Assembly (NCBI GenBank): GCA_965153355.1
Contig: OZ231126.1
Span: forward strand, 11,098,001-11,162,000
Length of the DNA: 64,000 nucleotides
From: Flaccisagitta enflata
Taxonomy: Eukaryota; Chaetognatha; Sagittoidea; Aphragmophora
Reading direction: 5' to 3'
The notes under the pieces were generated by a model. The model was not told where the DNA came from. It searched no databases and saw only the letters and a list, made by a program, of their open reading frames with translations. The stretch's first letter is position 1. Each line of letters opens with the position of its first letter. Below are positions 34,062-61,719 of this stretch, in pieces. The translations under genes and the position numbers were made by a program.

Positions 34062-34884
34062 CTAGGGTGGTGGTGGCTCAGGAGGAGGCCGTCTCCTTCG
34101 AGTTGCTCTGGGAGGAGGAGGGGGAGAAGGACCCGAATCCGGCAGGTCGGAGAAGGATGGAAGGGAAGAGAGAAAGGCAGCCGCTTCACGGGGACGTTCC
34201 CATAGATCCGAAGTCGTCAAATTGGTCGGATGCGATGTACAACTAAATAAATGACTAGATGAGTGTGTTGCTGACTGACAATCCGGACAGAGGTCAGAGG
34301 CGGAACGACCAATGCGGTGGAGGTAGTCGTTCAGGTGAGCACAGTGGCCAGAGCGCAGTTGACTAAGAACAGTGCGGGTACGACGAGGTAGGGATTTCTC
34401 ACTCGGGTGGATTAGCGGTGGAGCTGCATTCAAAACGCGGTTAGGCTGGAAAGCATCGACAACGTCACTGACAACTTGGACATGGAGCCGGTTCTTTTTT
34501 GGATTCAGGACGGATAATACCATCATCAGCCACAAACGGGGAGACGGCATCCCAGCACTTTGAGCGTAATGACTCCTTCATCTTCCTGGGGCCAAGTGGT
34601 TGTTCATTGACGATTCGATGTGAAGGATGACTGGGAACAAGCGCGCGAGCCAGGTATTGCGATGACAATAGGTGGAGATGCTCTTTGACTGGAAGAATTT
34701 GAGTTTCCTGATGGATATGATCAACAGACGCCGCTTTGTGGGCACCAGTGATGAGACGTAGACATTTGTTTTGGATCAACTGTAGGCGATTGATAGACGA
34801 CGGGGAATAGTTGGGATAGACGATGGGGGCCGCATAGTCGAAGAATGGTCGAATAAGGGCCTTGAACGTCATCGTCAAGCACGT
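34062..34884 (-). pseudogene. LINE-B ORF2 C-terminal part (CR1/Jockey-like)
   Basis: Reads KALIRPFFDYAAPIVYPNY, RLQLIQNKCLRLITGAHK, HIHQETQILPVKEHLHLLSS and, after a frame change near 34,500, PPLIHPSEKSLPRRTRTVLS, QLRSGHC and CPDC...SSSHLFSC. This is the conserved C-terminal region after the RT thumb in CR1/Jockey-type LINEs, with its Cys/His motif. The catalytic RT is absent. It is fused in frame to the ORF1-like domain at 34885-35690. Confidence 0.75.
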
Positions 34885-36250
34885 CGCCGTCGTCGCCATG
34901 TCTCCCGATGGCGGTGCATAAGGAGGGCATGCAAACTCCTTATGTAATCGGGTGCAACGCATGCATCCAACCTTGTGATGGCGGTCCAAGCATCCATCGT
35001 ACGGGTTGTCGGCCACCTGAAAAGAAGCTATCGCCTCCTTCCCCATCTTATCATTGACATCAGTCCGCACCCAACCCATCACCTTTCGGGTTCCACCTGC
35101 GGAGTAGTGGATCCCGTCTCGGTCGAGATCTTCGGGGTCGAAGACGAGGGTGTCGAGGTCGATGAAGGTGCAGCCTATTTTCGTTGCCGCTCGCTTTGCC
35201 TCTGCGTGGGTGAAGCGGCGATAATCATACTCCGGGCCATAGCTGATTTCACCGACGAAAGGATCGACGATGAAAATAGAGCGGTCGCCGTTGTTTAGAG
35301 GGGACAACACCTTGCAGAGCTCCTCAAACTGACGCTCCACCATCTCCTTCGCGTCATCAAAATCTCGGCCGTTATTGTTACGGCCCACCGACACGATCAC
35401 AATTTCGCCGTAAGGAAGGATGGACGGATCATTGTTTATGTGGTTCGCCACATGTCCAATTTTCGCGCCGGGGATGGCATCCACCCGCATTGAAGCGTCG
35501 TCCTTCAACATTCTCATGATGCTGTCGCCGAATAAGAGGATTCTTGGCGGGGTAGCTGCTGCCGATGCCGCCGCCGCATTCCTCCGCCTGCGATTGCCGC
35601 CGCCTCCGTTGCTACGCTGTTGCCAACGTGGGCACTGCCCATCCTTGTGCGTGTCGTTGCACTGCCCGCATTCGAAGGGTTACTGCCTATACACGATTTT
35701 AAAGGTGTACTCCACCCCTTCATCCGACGTCCACTTGTTGAAGCGTGGTAGATGGCGACTTCCAATCTCCACCAATGCCTCCCTAACACCATTATAGATG
35801 CCAGACGCCTCCTCATGCTCCTTGCTGACGGTTGGCTGGACGATGACGCATCCGTAATCCTGCATGAAGGCGTCGAAATATTCGTCTCCTACCAACACCA
35901 TCTCTCCTTCATACGTTTGGAAGAATTTAACCCAGGTCGCGGGTTTATTCGACTTCCTCCTCCTCATCGGTATCGTCGTCTTCGTCCTTCCCTTCTCCAC
36001 CTTCAACTCAAACTTCTCCAACACCGCCGCCGCCTCCTTCGTCCGCGCCGAGACGTTGAAAACGCCGCGCTTCCTGAAGGCGTCGGTGATGACGACATTG
36101 TTGAGGATTGTCGTTCCGTGCTAAATCCTTTATCTGCTCCCGGAACGCCTTGGCCACCCACGCCACGTCGATTCCGAGCTGCGAGGGCACGCCAGAACGC
36201 CCGGAAAAGTCGAGGGTGAAGAGACGCTGCGACGCCGCCGCTGTTGACGT
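34885..36250 (-). pseudogene. LINE-B ORF1: zinc knuckle plus SGNH-like domain
   Basis: From 5' to 3' on the minus strand: ITDAFRKRGVFNVSARTKEA, a helical stretch, FNKWTSDEGVEYTFKIVYRQ, an in-frame TAA at about 35686-35688, then a CCHC knuckle (CGQCNDTHKDGQC), a basic Gly/Arg/Ala linker, and the SGNH-like domain: RILLFGDSIMRM (block I with GDS), IVIVSVGRNNNGRDF (block III) and DRDGIHYSAGG (block V, D..GIHY). A frameshift is likely near 36,110. The open frame of 350 codons (35517-34465) crosses from this domain straight into the ORF2 tail, so about two-thirds of ORF2 was deleted in frame. Confidence 0.7.
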
Positions 36251-36646
36251 CGTCGTCGTCATTCTCGTCGTCGTCGTCTCGCCTACAAAAATAATGCACA
36301 GTCCACACAAAACACAAACGCACAGTCCAACAAGCAGATCCTCGAAAAAGTTACTCGATTCAAGAACGTCGCCGTCGTCGTCAGCGTCGCCGTGATAGAC
36401 GCCGCCAATCCGGAAGTGGCGCCGCTGAACCGGAAGTGGCGCCGGAAGCGCAAAAGACGTCAAAAACAGTCCAAAATCAATATGGGTATCAAACGAAAGG
36501 TCGCGCGTCGATTCGAGCCAAAATTGGGCCAAAATTTGGGCAGAATTTGGGCCAGGCGCGCGGGATTGAATAGCGATTGAATAGCAGAAGTTGCAGAAGC
36601 AGAAGTTGCTAAATTACACCAAGTCGCCGTTTTTTTTTTTACTATA

Positions 36647-37248
36647 CTATCTAGAACATATGTATATCGACAGGCATTTAAAGCAATAACTCTATAAAGA
36701 GTACAAAAATTACATAAAAATCAGTGAGATTCTGAAACCACTTTGAATATCTGACCAAATGACGCAAATCGCATCCTTTTAGCTCAAGCCGTTTAGAAAT
36801 GACAAGCAAAACAAGATTGATACTCCAATCAAAAAAATATGAAAACAAAAAATGCATCTAGTTTCTTTACAAGTTACTAAGACTCTTTTCAGACAGATTG
36901 GAGGTTTTTTCTACCCTATCTTTGGTCCTCATTACAGCGCCCAACACCTTTGTTGCATTTTCTTGGTTGATTTCAACCTCTCTTAGTCATTAGGATTGCA
37001 ACTGAAGCAAAAGGGAGAACATAGCATACACTTAGGAATCTTTTTAAATAAAATTTTATGAGGGAGAGTAATCATGCATTTATTCTCAGCATTTTTGTAA
37101 AAATGCTTAGAAAATCTATTTACAGTTTGTTGTTGAACGCCAAAGATGTAATATTAAGTATCTATCATATTTTGGAGGTTTTTTTATGATTCCCATACTG
37201 ATAGATTATTCAATCTCTACACTGTCGATATACTTATGTTCTAGATAG
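36647..37248. mobile_element. Tc1/mariner-type miniature element
   Basis: 602 bp with inverted ends CTATCTAGAACATATGTATA (left) and CTATCTAGAACATAAGTATA (right), flanked by TA at 36645-36646 and 37249-37250. No transposase frame. Confidence 0.85.
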
Positions 37249-38068
37249 TATAACCCCTTTGAACAAAGCACAATTGGTATTGGGAGTAAAACGATTCTGT
37301 CTAGACTGTTTGTTATCATTCATATTTGCTCGTTTGCATATTCATCTGGCCAATCATTAGTCAAGAAATAACAGAGAATTTGACAGAGAATAATCTTCTT
37401 GTTTCAGGAACATCAATTAGCGTGTATAAAACATACGACTGCAATATGCAAATGAGGATTTCGTCAGCGAGTTCTAAAGATGTGGAGACGGAATCCGAAC
37501 AGTTTCATGAAGGTGAAATAACCGGCCAGGGCTACCGTACCGCGGAATTTGTCAAATTTACACAGCGACAGAAAGCTACAGTGGTGCAAGCTAAATCGAA
37601 AATCTAGTATTCGGCTCTGCACCTAACAAAAAAGAAGCCAAAGCTGTGTCTGTAATGATCTCATTCGTTTTCCCTCCTTTCTTTTTCTTTCCTCCTTCTG
37701 CCCTTGCTTGCTTGCTTGCTTGCTTACTTGCTTTCTTCCTCTCTTCCTCCTTTCTTCCACCATTACGATAACCCCCTTGGGCCCTTGGCCGCCCGTATCT
37801 GCCACTTTATGGCGCTTACCTGCCGCGTAGCATTGCTACCATATATAATCGGCACCTCTGCTTACCCGGTGGTGACTAATTGTGATAAATAAAGGCGATG
37901 CGCTGCCTTGAGTGGGGTGACTCATCATCTTATCCATCAATCAATCAAGCAATCAATCATACCCGGCGGTGACTAATTGTGATAAATAAAGGCGATGAGC
38001 TGCATTGAGCGGGGAGACTCATATACTTATCCATCAATCAATCAATCAATCATACCCGGCGGTGACTA

Positions 38069-38660
38069 CTATCTTCACAATAGAAATCTTTACACTTTGA
38101 AAATAAGCTCATTTATTGATGTGAAAATGGATACAAATCAATCGTGGAGCCATCAATATTTAGGGTGAGCCCTGTTTAACTGAATTACAGCCGCCATTTG
38201 TCTGGGAAGTGTTTTGAAGCGCTTTTTGAGGTATTTTGGGGTGATGGCCTTCCAGACCATTCTCGCCACTTTTTTTATCCCCTTTCTTCGCTACATTTAG
38301 ACTTATAGCTCCAGAAAGACTCAACAAATCATAAAAAAATTGGTGACATAAATGAAGCTCTTCAAAATTGCAAGCAGTCTACGCAAACCGCATCTGTCTA
38401 GCTCAATGCGTATAGAAGTAATTCAATAAGGAGTAAAATTATATCGTTTGAAGATAGTGTAAAAATAGTAAACGCGAAATTGAAATATTTCATTCAAAGT
38501 TGAACAACTTTTGAACGCATTGAGTTAGAGAGATGCGGTTTGCGTTGATCGCTTGAAAATTTGAAGGGCTTTAATATGGCCACCAATTTTTTTAAGATCG
38601 GGCTAATATAACCAGAGATATTAGTTAAAACATGTGTAAAGATTTCCATTGTGAAGATAG
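38069..38660. mobile_element. Tc1/mariner-type element with transposase remnant
   Basis: 592 bp, ends CTATCTTCACAATAGAAATC and its inverse, TA at 38067-38068 and 38661-38662. The uninterrupted target is known from the adjacent tandem units (GGTGAC-TA-ATTGTG), which proves the TA duplication. Confidence 0.92.
38153..38262 (-). pseudogene. C-terminal remnant of a Tc1-like transposase
   Basis: Minus-strand frame reads VWKAITPKYLKKRFKTLPRQ, MAAVIQLN and ends KY-stop. This matches the known end of Tc1-type transposases (alignment to 'SMPRRCQAVI'-like tails). Catalytic DDE residues are absent. The element is therefore a deletion derivative. Confidence 0.6.
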
Positions 38661-38740
38661 TAATTGTGATAAATAAAGGCGATGCGCAGTATTGAGCGGG
38701 GTGACTCATCTACTTATAAATCCATCAATCAATCAAGCGT

Positions 38741-44112
<5,372 letters not shown>

Positions 44113-44272
44113 CTGTTCATACAATCAATCGATAAATCAATGATAATGATTAATCATCAAATAGCGGTCTGCCGTCAGCGCCTGCTGACGAACTGGAACT
44201 TGGTCGTCGATTTTAAATCAATCAGTCAATCAATCTATCAAATAATCAAACAAAAGAATCTCAACCGTCCCA

Positions 44273-44749
44273 CAGTGCTCCGGATCCCACCACCACAAAA
44301 AATAAGTACCCGTCACCCCCCTATCACCCCCCATTTATCTACACAGTGCTCCGGATCCCACCACCCCAAAAAATAAGTACCCGTCACCCCCCTATCACCC
44401 CCTCATCACCACCCATTTACCTACACAGTGATCCAGATCCCACCACCACAAAAAGTAAGTACCCGTCATCCCCCTATCACCCCTTAATCATCACCCATTT
44501 ACCTACACAGTGATCCGGATCCCACCACCACAAAAAGTAAGTACCCGTCACCCCCCCTATCACCCCTTAATCACCACCCATTTACCTGCACAGTGCTCCG
44601 GATCCCACCACCACAAAAAATAAGTACCCGTCACCCCCCTATCACCCCCTCATCACCACCCATTTACCTACACAGAGCTCCGGATCCCTACACCACAAAA
44701 AATAAGTACCCGTCAACCCCCTATCACCCCCTCATCACTACCCATTTAC
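44273..44749 (-). repeat. ~84-bp minisatellite, about six units, each with a splice-donor copy
   Basis: On the minus strand every unit begins with TGTAG|GTAAATGGG-like sequence followed by GTGGTGATGAGGGGGTGATA and ends GTGGTGGGATCCGGAGCA. The array starts exactly at the donor of the candidate exon 44750-44796. Confidence 0.85.
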
Positions 44750-44796
44750 CTATAGGGGACGGCATTCAGTGTGGCAGGAGCTTGATCGTCGGACAT
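44750..44796 (-). CDS. Candidate upstream exon (MSDDQAPATLNAVPY)
   Basis: 47 bp between TGATTAAAAG and TATAG|GTAAAT. It starts with ATG TCC GAC GAT. The phase at its end does not fit exon 43939-44112 directly, so an exon between them or a separate transcript is needed. A decayed duplicate of this segment lies near 44,190-44,225. Confidence 0.4.
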
Positions 44797-44858
44797 CTTT
44801 TAATCAATCGATCATTAAATCAATCAATCAATCAATCAATCTATCTATGAAACTCAAC

Positions 44859-44936
44859 CGTTGGTGGTCTCCTCATTCTGCCTCCCGTTGGACAGGACCT
44901 CGGCCGGCGATCATCAAAGTCTTGATTTGAAAATTC
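44859..44936 (-). CDS. Candidate upstream exon (EFSNQDFDDRRPRSC...)
   Basis: Good acceptor TTTTTATTCTCGCAG, 26 codons, donor ACG|GTTGAG. Joins in phase 0 to the exon at 44750-44796. Confidence 0.4.
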
Positions 44937-45054
44937 CTGCGAGAATAAAAATGATTTTCAGCTGAATGCTAAACATTCTTCCGTTCATCTTTCTTTCTTT
45001 TTCTTTCTTTTTTCATTGTTTCTTTCTTCATTTCTGTCTATCTTTCGTCCTATC

Positions 45055-45072
45055 TATCTTTCTTTCTTTTTT

Positions 45073-45156
<84 letters not shown>

Positions 45157-45416
45157 TTTTCTTCTTCTTTTTCTTTCTTCCTATTTTCCACTTATTTTCT
45201 TTTTTTCTTTCTATATTTCTTTCTATCTGTCTTTCTTTCTTTCTTTCTTTCTTTCTTTTTTTCTTTTTTCTTTTTTCTTTTTTCTTTTTTCTTTTTTCTT
45301 TTTTCTTTTTTCTTTTTTCTTTTTTCTTTTTTCTTTTTTCTTTTCCTCTTTTTCTCTTTTTCTCTTTTTCTCTTTTTCTCTTTTTTTCTTTTTCTTTTTT
45401 TCTTTTTTTCTTTTTT

Positions 45417-45480
<64 letters not shown>

Positions 45481-45484
45481 TCCT

Positions 45485-45522
<38 letters not shown>

Positions 45523-45540
45523 TTTCTTCCATTCTCTTTT
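45055..45540 (+). repeat. (TTTC)n / (TTTTTC)n microsatellite
   Basis: Nearly 500 bp of pyrimidine repeat; long Phe/Leu/Ser and Lys/Glu frames are artefacts. Confidence 0.95.
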
Positions 45541-45570
45541 TTCTTTCTACTTATTTTCTTCTTAATTTCC

Positions 45571-45618
45571 CCTGCCCACCCGCGCGCGACTGGGGTAGCC
45601 GCGTAAACGGCCTTGTTT
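45571..45618 (+). mobile_element. 3' end of a hairpin-(GTCC)n element
   Basis: CCCCTGCCCACCCGCGCGCG, GTAGCCGCGTAAACGGCC-TTGTTTT only. Confidence 0.6.
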
Positions 45619-45783
45619 TCTTTCGGTCTACTACTCTTTCGTCCTCAGTTTTCTCTCGTCCATATAACCTTGTGACACATTATGAGTTGTTTCTCGAAGA
45701 CGTTCGATGACGATCTTTTCGCGTATTCGTCGTCGTGGAAGACAATGCTGGTGAAAGGCCTCGGACTTTCGCCTAATGGAATA

Positions 45784-45825
45784 AAAACAAAGACAGTTGT
45801 CTCCGCCGTTTCCCGGCAGTCCCGG

Positions 45826-45857
<32 letters not shown>

Positions 45858-46062
45858 TCACGCCTCCTCCTAGGTTATATCCGGGCTTGTCACCCCCAAA
45901 CGGTCAACCTGGAAGTGGACATCATCCGGGTCACCCTCAACACCCGCTGCATCCCAGGTCGGGACCTTTGGAGGGTTTGCCTCATTATCATCACCCTTTG
46001 GGGTCGCCGGGCAGCGGAGGAGGAGAGCCTCCTTTAACTAGCGGTGCCAGCGATCCGCCGGT
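45784..46062 (+). CDS. Candidate Pro-rich exon, plus strand
   Basis: GC-rich stretch reading QLSPPFPGSPGPP, a run of prolines from (CCG)n, then PPRLYPGLSPPNGQPGSGHH and HYHHPLGSPGSGGGEPP, with a good donor CCG|GTGAGC at 46062. The upstream acceptor is poor, so the 5' boundary is uncertain. A second frame starting ATGAGTTGTTTCTCG at 45682 overlaps it. Family not recognised; Pro/Gly/His-rich segments are common in nuclear regulators. Confidence 0.45.
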
Positions 46063-46095
46063 GAGCGTGCGACATTTTCGTCTTTAGATTCTATA

Positions 46096-46160
46096 TTAGC
46101 AGAGTGGCCGCTGGGCTCCGGACTTGTAAGCCGGCCGTTTCAAAGATTACCTTGACAACA
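46096..46160 (+). ncRNA. tRNA-like sequence (box A, TGT anticodon loop), probably a pseudogene or SINE head
   Basis: TTAGCAGAGTGG matches the polymerase III box A (TRGCNNAGNGG). It is followed by a stem CCGG with loop ACTTGTAAG and complementary GCCGG, as in a tRNA-Thr(TGT) anticodon arm. The T-arm is degenerate (GTTTCAAAG) and the acceptor stem does not pair. Confidence 0.35.
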
Positions 46161-46740
46161 TGATATTTCTATGATCCCTTCATGCATCTAGATTGGGAAA
46201 ATTACCCGGAATATTGACCCCTAGCCATAGTTTTAGCCTTCTATTGCAATAACTGTGATTTTTCCAGTCTCAAATTAAAGCGCGTTCGGACGCCGCAGTT
46301 TAACAAAATGGCGTAGTTTTTGTCACCATTTCCAGCGCAGCATACATCACGTTTTTGGTCATATCTTTTAAACGGTTGGATGGATTTGCAACTTCTGAGA
46401 AGGTCAAAAGAGATTTTTGTCCCTATGAAAAAAATCCGTGGGCCTTCCCACTTTAACGGATCTCAAAGACGGGAATCACTCCCCCAACGACGACGCTTTC
46501 ATGCAAAATCTGTAGGGTAAGTTTATCTTTAACGTGATTTCTAAAACTCGCGTTTTTTATGTCTGTCCATTTTCTCCTCTTCGTGGGGTTGTCAATCTCG
46601 GGGAGGTGAGGACAAGCTTGCTAGTCAACTAGCTTGACGGTCGCTGCTCGGCGGGGTGGCAACGCCAGGAAGCATCTGAAAAATCGCTTCGGCGGGGTAG
46701 ATCGTGTGGAGACGGGCAATTCTATGATGGCTTTGGGGTG

Positions 46741-57716
<10,976 letters not shown>

Positions 57717-57799
57717 CTGAAATACAAATCACGCGCGTGGTCGGAATTGAGTCATCGACGTCCGCGTCCGCGTACGTCCGTCTATTTCTCCCTCCCTCC

Positions 57800-57800
<1 letters not shown>

Positions 57801-57887
<87 letters not shown>
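57801..57887 (+). repeat. (CT)n microsatellite
   Basis: Dinucleotide run upstream of the first supported exon of the CUB-LDLa gene. Confidence 0.95.
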
Positions 57888-57889
<2 letters not shown>

Positions 57890-58187
57890 ACCTTAGCATT
57901 CCTAGCAATCATGACTGCTATTGCAGTTGCGATCGACGGCAAATTCACTAAAAAATTCGTAACAATGGTTATATCAAATATCCCATTGCCTTTCTATTTG
58001 TTAAAAATGTCTACATACTTATTTAAGGGAGAGATCGCTCTGAATACCCTCGTCCACAGCATGAAGCAAGCTTGATGATTTATTATTATTTTGTTAAAAA
58101 CGAGCATGTATACATAGATTAAAACAAGAGAGAGGGAAGGAAAAAGAGAGGGAGAAAGAGAGAGTGTATCCAGTTTAACAGGGTGAG

Positions 58188-58763
58188 CAAAAAATTTCGT
58201 ACTTGGTATATAGCTTGAAAACCATACTTGTGATGAGAGTTATGAGCTAAAATTTAAACCAGAGTATCTCAGTAAGTCATACTAAAAGTAGAAACTAAGA
58301 ACAGCAGATGTAATTTCCATACATGACCATGACATGTACTTAAGAAAAAACAGAAAATCAGATTTTGACATGATTTCATTTTGCAAAGCTGTGTTTATTC
58401 AAAAATGAAGGTTTTTGCAACTTTATTGGCCCCTAGATGGATTGTTTGAGAATAAATGTATAAAGGGAAGTTAATTAGGTCATCTAGGAGGGGTTTCAGC
58501 CAATAAAAGTGATATATCAATCAAATTTAGACAAAAGATAAATGTTTTTTTACAAAAATAAAGAAATCTTTTGTGACTTTCTACTTACACCCTGTTGGTC
58601 AAAGAACGTAGTCTGCTGTCTACCATTTATCATTTTTCCTTATCTAAATTATGAAAAATAACCTAGTTTTTAATTCTGAACATTAACACAAAGGAATTTC
58701 TCCAAATCTAGCTGTCTTTGCTACAAATGTGATGGCTAGTACGAGATTTTTTGCACACCCTGT
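58188..58763. mobile_element. Tc1/mariner-type miniature element
   Basis: 576 bp; ends ACAGGGTGAGCAAAAAATTT (left) and ACAGGGTGTGCAAAAAATCT (right, inverse); TA at 58186-58187 and 58764-58765. No transposase frame. Confidence 0.85.
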
Positions 58764-58765
58764 TA

Positions 58766-59512
58766 CAGGCTGTGGACTGTCTTAGAAATAAAGTGGACAA
58801 GTAAGCAATTATCCATTTTATAACTAAGGCGGGGTTAGGCCCCATCCCCCTTACCCAGATACACAGATTAAGATGGAGAAAAAGTAGAATTTCAGAGAAA
58901 AAGAGAGGTTAAAGGGGGCTTAATTAGTCAGAAGAGAGGACCTTGGTCACATTGGCGCATGCAGCATGGTTTGTGATACTATAAGCAATTTGGGGCCTTT
59001 GCCTGTAAGTGAACCCATGAAGGCATATTATATAAAACAAGTTTTTTTTTTATATCATTCCTTCCAATGTTATTTTTCAGGAATCTTTAAGCAGACGATT
59101 GCAGTTGGATAGATGCGATATGGCCCAGAAAAGAAACTTTTGCCCAATCTACGTTATTCAAAAAATCAACTTAATGATTTACAGACACATAATCTTATAT
59201 AAATGATATACACATGCTTAGCCATAATATCATCTTCATTTTCTAAGCCCAGATTTGAATTTCATCAGGTTAAAAAGTAGTCAAGCATACTAAAATGAAT
59301 GATTTGAAGCCACAAATTGAAGTATCTAGATTTGAGCTGGAGTATCTAGATTTTCTTCCCAAAAGTATCTAGATTAATATCTAGTATCCAGATAACTTTT
59401 CTTATATCTAGGCACCCCTCTAGAGTATCCAGATCTGGATACTAAGTATCTAGTGTGGCGACCGAGGAGCTCACCGAGCTCCCGCCCAAATACCAGAGCG
59501 ACTTTCTTCACT
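58766..59512. other. Intergenic sequence, no gene seen
   Basis: AT-rich, with the TATCTAGAT repeat at about 59,330-59,455 that also occurs at 182-330. Confidence 0.5.
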
Positions 59513-59563
59513 GCCCCAGCCCACCTGCACGCGACTAAGGTAGCCGTGTATCCGGCCTTGTTT
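59513..59563 (+). mobile_element. 3' end of a hairpin-(GTCC)n element, long variant
   Basis: CCCAGCCCACCTGCACGCGA, GTAGCCGTGTATCC-GGCC-TTGTTT. Confidence 0.65.
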
Positions 59564-60048
59564 ACTTCTTGTACACCCTAAACATTATCGGGAAAAAAGT
59601 CGAAGTCAGTCTTTGACTTTTTGACATATTTGAGAGAAACAGGGTTTTCATTTTCTTATACGGAAGTTGAGTGTCTCGATCGACCGAATGAGCCCTCAAA
59701 CAAAATTGATAGGGTAAGTAAATATGATAATTCTCTTTCATTTGGCGCCAAGCAGAATGCTCTACGACAAATACTTTTTGCGTTATGATTTTTTAAAGAT
59801 TTATTTACAAAAATTGCAAATTGAATTTTTTTCGATTTTTTATGATTTTAAGTACGATCAATAAAAGAGTGTATTTATGTTTGTTTGAGCATGTAAATAC
59901 AAGAAAACATGTTTATGAGCATAGCTGCTCATCTGTGAGGGTGTTTTTGAGCAGTCTAGCTCATTTAGCTCATTTAGCTCATTTTGCTCCGTCTTTTTTC
60001 TGATCTCAAATGTGTGACATTCTGCACATTCCCCACCATATTCAGGTT

Positions 60049-60394
60049 ACGAAGCCTTCGAGCGCGCGCAGACGAGTCCCCGGATCCCGGAGGAGTGGAG
60101 AGGATCTCTCGCCGTCGAAATCCAAGATGGCGTCCGTTCGGCAGTCGAGTGGAGGAAATCGAGGCATCCGAGAGAGAATCTTCGTCTCGACGGAGGAAGA
60201 GGAGGCGCGCGAGCGGAAGTGCTGACTTCCGGTCTGGGCGGGAAATAGACATTGCGCCCAAACGGCTTGGAGCAGAATCAACTTCGACCCCTCTAAAGAA
60301 TTCCCACGACGCAGAGCTTGCGATTATTGTCCTTTCATTGCTGCCAAATGATTTCAAATCTCGTGATACTTTGATTTATAGTATTATTTATTTA
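60049..60394 (+). CDS. CpG-rich candidate exon, frame unresolved
   Basis: A pyrimidine tract ending CACCATATTCAG precedes a CpG-rich segment. One frame stays open to a TAG at 60397 (ERISRRRNPRWRPF, SSRRRKRRRASGSADFRSGR). Another has a start in good context, CAAGATGGCG at 60125, but is only 33 codons long. This may be a promoter-proximal exon or a CpG island. Family not recognised. Confidence 0.3.
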
Positions 60395-60850
60395 TAGGTT
60401 AAGTGAATTGGCTTCCCCGACTCTTTTACTGACATTGACAAAACAATTTCAAACAGAGACTCGATTTCCGATGCTTTTTCCTTTGACTTCCCTGTCCTGC
60501 GCCCTAGTTTGGAAACCATTCGACAACATCCGTGTAAGTCCTTGACCTTTATCCCTGTTTGGCGCATTTACAGTAGTATCCATCATGGTGTCACAGAGTA
60601 TGTATCTTAACCCTTTTCTTTTCTCTGTCCATCAGGATTCCACAAATAGACTGATTTCGCGGACAACTTGACCGCTCATCTCAACCATTCGTTCTAAGCG
60701 GGTGTTCGTTCCAACTCGATAGCGCAGCTCGGCAGTGGAGTCAGTTCTCGCAATTACGCAACAGGAGCTTGATAGGAAATTAGACGCTAAAGACTCTCAA
60801 AATGCAATAAATGAATAAATATTTTGATACATTTTTAAGCAAGCAGACAC

Positions 60851-60867
60851 AAACAAGGCCGGATACA
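60851..60867 (-). mobile_element. Terminal scrap of a hairpin-(GTCC)n element
   Basis: AAACAAGGCCGGATACA only. Confidence 0.45.
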
Positions 60868-61101
60868 GCTGCACAACAACTTCACACATCCACGGATCAT
60901 TGGCGGATCATTGCGCCACCAGACATCTGCTGCCGTCACAGTAAAACAACGAATGTGATAGTCATGTAAACTTGAGTGACCTTATCAAACTCTTTTTAAG
61001 GCAGCCAGACAAAAAGAACAAATACGTTTGATGGTTAAACTTTAATTTATTTTTATTTTCCTCTTTTTTCATTTATTTTCTTTTTTTTTTTTAAAGAAAT
61101 A

Positions 61102-61260
61102 TCAATTCTTTTTGGCGGACGCGATGGTCCTTCCCAACTCGGCGAACTCATTTTCGAGCCGCTTCGCCTCTTCCGGGTTTTGGCGATATGCCTTTTCCTT
61201 TTGTTGGATGGCGGTCGTCGTTCCCGCTCCATCTCGGTAATTGAGATTCTTCCATTTTTG
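61102..61260 (-). CDS. Last exon of an unrecognised gene
   Basis: Acceptor TTTTTTTTCATAG, phase 0, 52 codons then TGA at 61102-61104. Reads KWKNLNYRDGAGTTTAIQQK and NEFAELGRTIASAKKN. Several AATAAA-like signals follow at about 61,030-61,075 on the minus strand. The Lys/Glu-rich helical composition suggests a cytosolic protein; no family was recognised. Confidence 0.75.
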   Translation of the reverse strand, partial: QKWKNLNYRDGAGTTTAIQQKEKAYRQNPEEAKRLENEFAELGRTIASAKKN

Positions 61261-61359
61261 CTATGAAAAAAAAAGATGTGTAACTGATCCTCTTCATTGA
61301 TCTACAATGTCTAGTCAAGTCAAATTATGGCCCATATAGGCGTCTTCTTGAAAAGAATG

Positions 61360-61460
61360 AATGAATGAAGGAATGAATGAATGAATGAATGAAGGAATGA
61401 ATGAATGAATGAATGAATGAAGGAAGGAATAAATGAATGAATAAATGAATGATTTTATGA
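61360..61460 (+). repeat. (AATG)n microsatellite
   Basis: Lies in the intron between the two exons of the 61-kb gene. Confidence 0.9.
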
Positions 61461-61531
61461 ATGAACGAGAGAGAGAGAGAGAGAGATGTTTTATTTCGCC
61501 GTACGGCCCTAAATCTCTGACATCGTTTTAC

Positions 61532-61719
61532 CAATATGACGTCTTTGTCAAACGCCTTTCGTCCGGGTTCCATCTTCCCGTTCAGAGCGGCTGCAAGCGC
61601 CGTCGCGATGGCCTCTTGCGCCCCTTCCGTCAACTGGCGACGCTCCATTTCCTTCTTGGCGTCCACGACCGCCTTCTCTTCCCACCACTTAAACCAAACT
61701 CTCGAAGATGGCTTTAACG
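61532..61719 (-). CDS. Penultimate exon of the 61-kb gene
   Basis: Acceptor CACTTCATAACAG, 188 bp, donor ATATTG|GTAAAA; joins the last exon in phase 0. Reads SSRVWFKWWEEKAVVDAKKE, EGAQEAIATALAAALNG and GRKAFDKDVIL. Upstream exons were not identified. Confidence 0.7.

Noticed and set aside
44966-45606. Phe/Leu/Ser frames of about 200 codons, and a Lys/Glu frame on the other strand
   Set aside because: Products of the (TTTC)n microsatellite.
45631-45861. Minus-strand frame with poly-Gly (SGGGGGGGGGGPGLPG)
   Set aside because: It is the complement of the (CCG)n run in the Pro-rich candidate exon, and the rest of the frame has no support.
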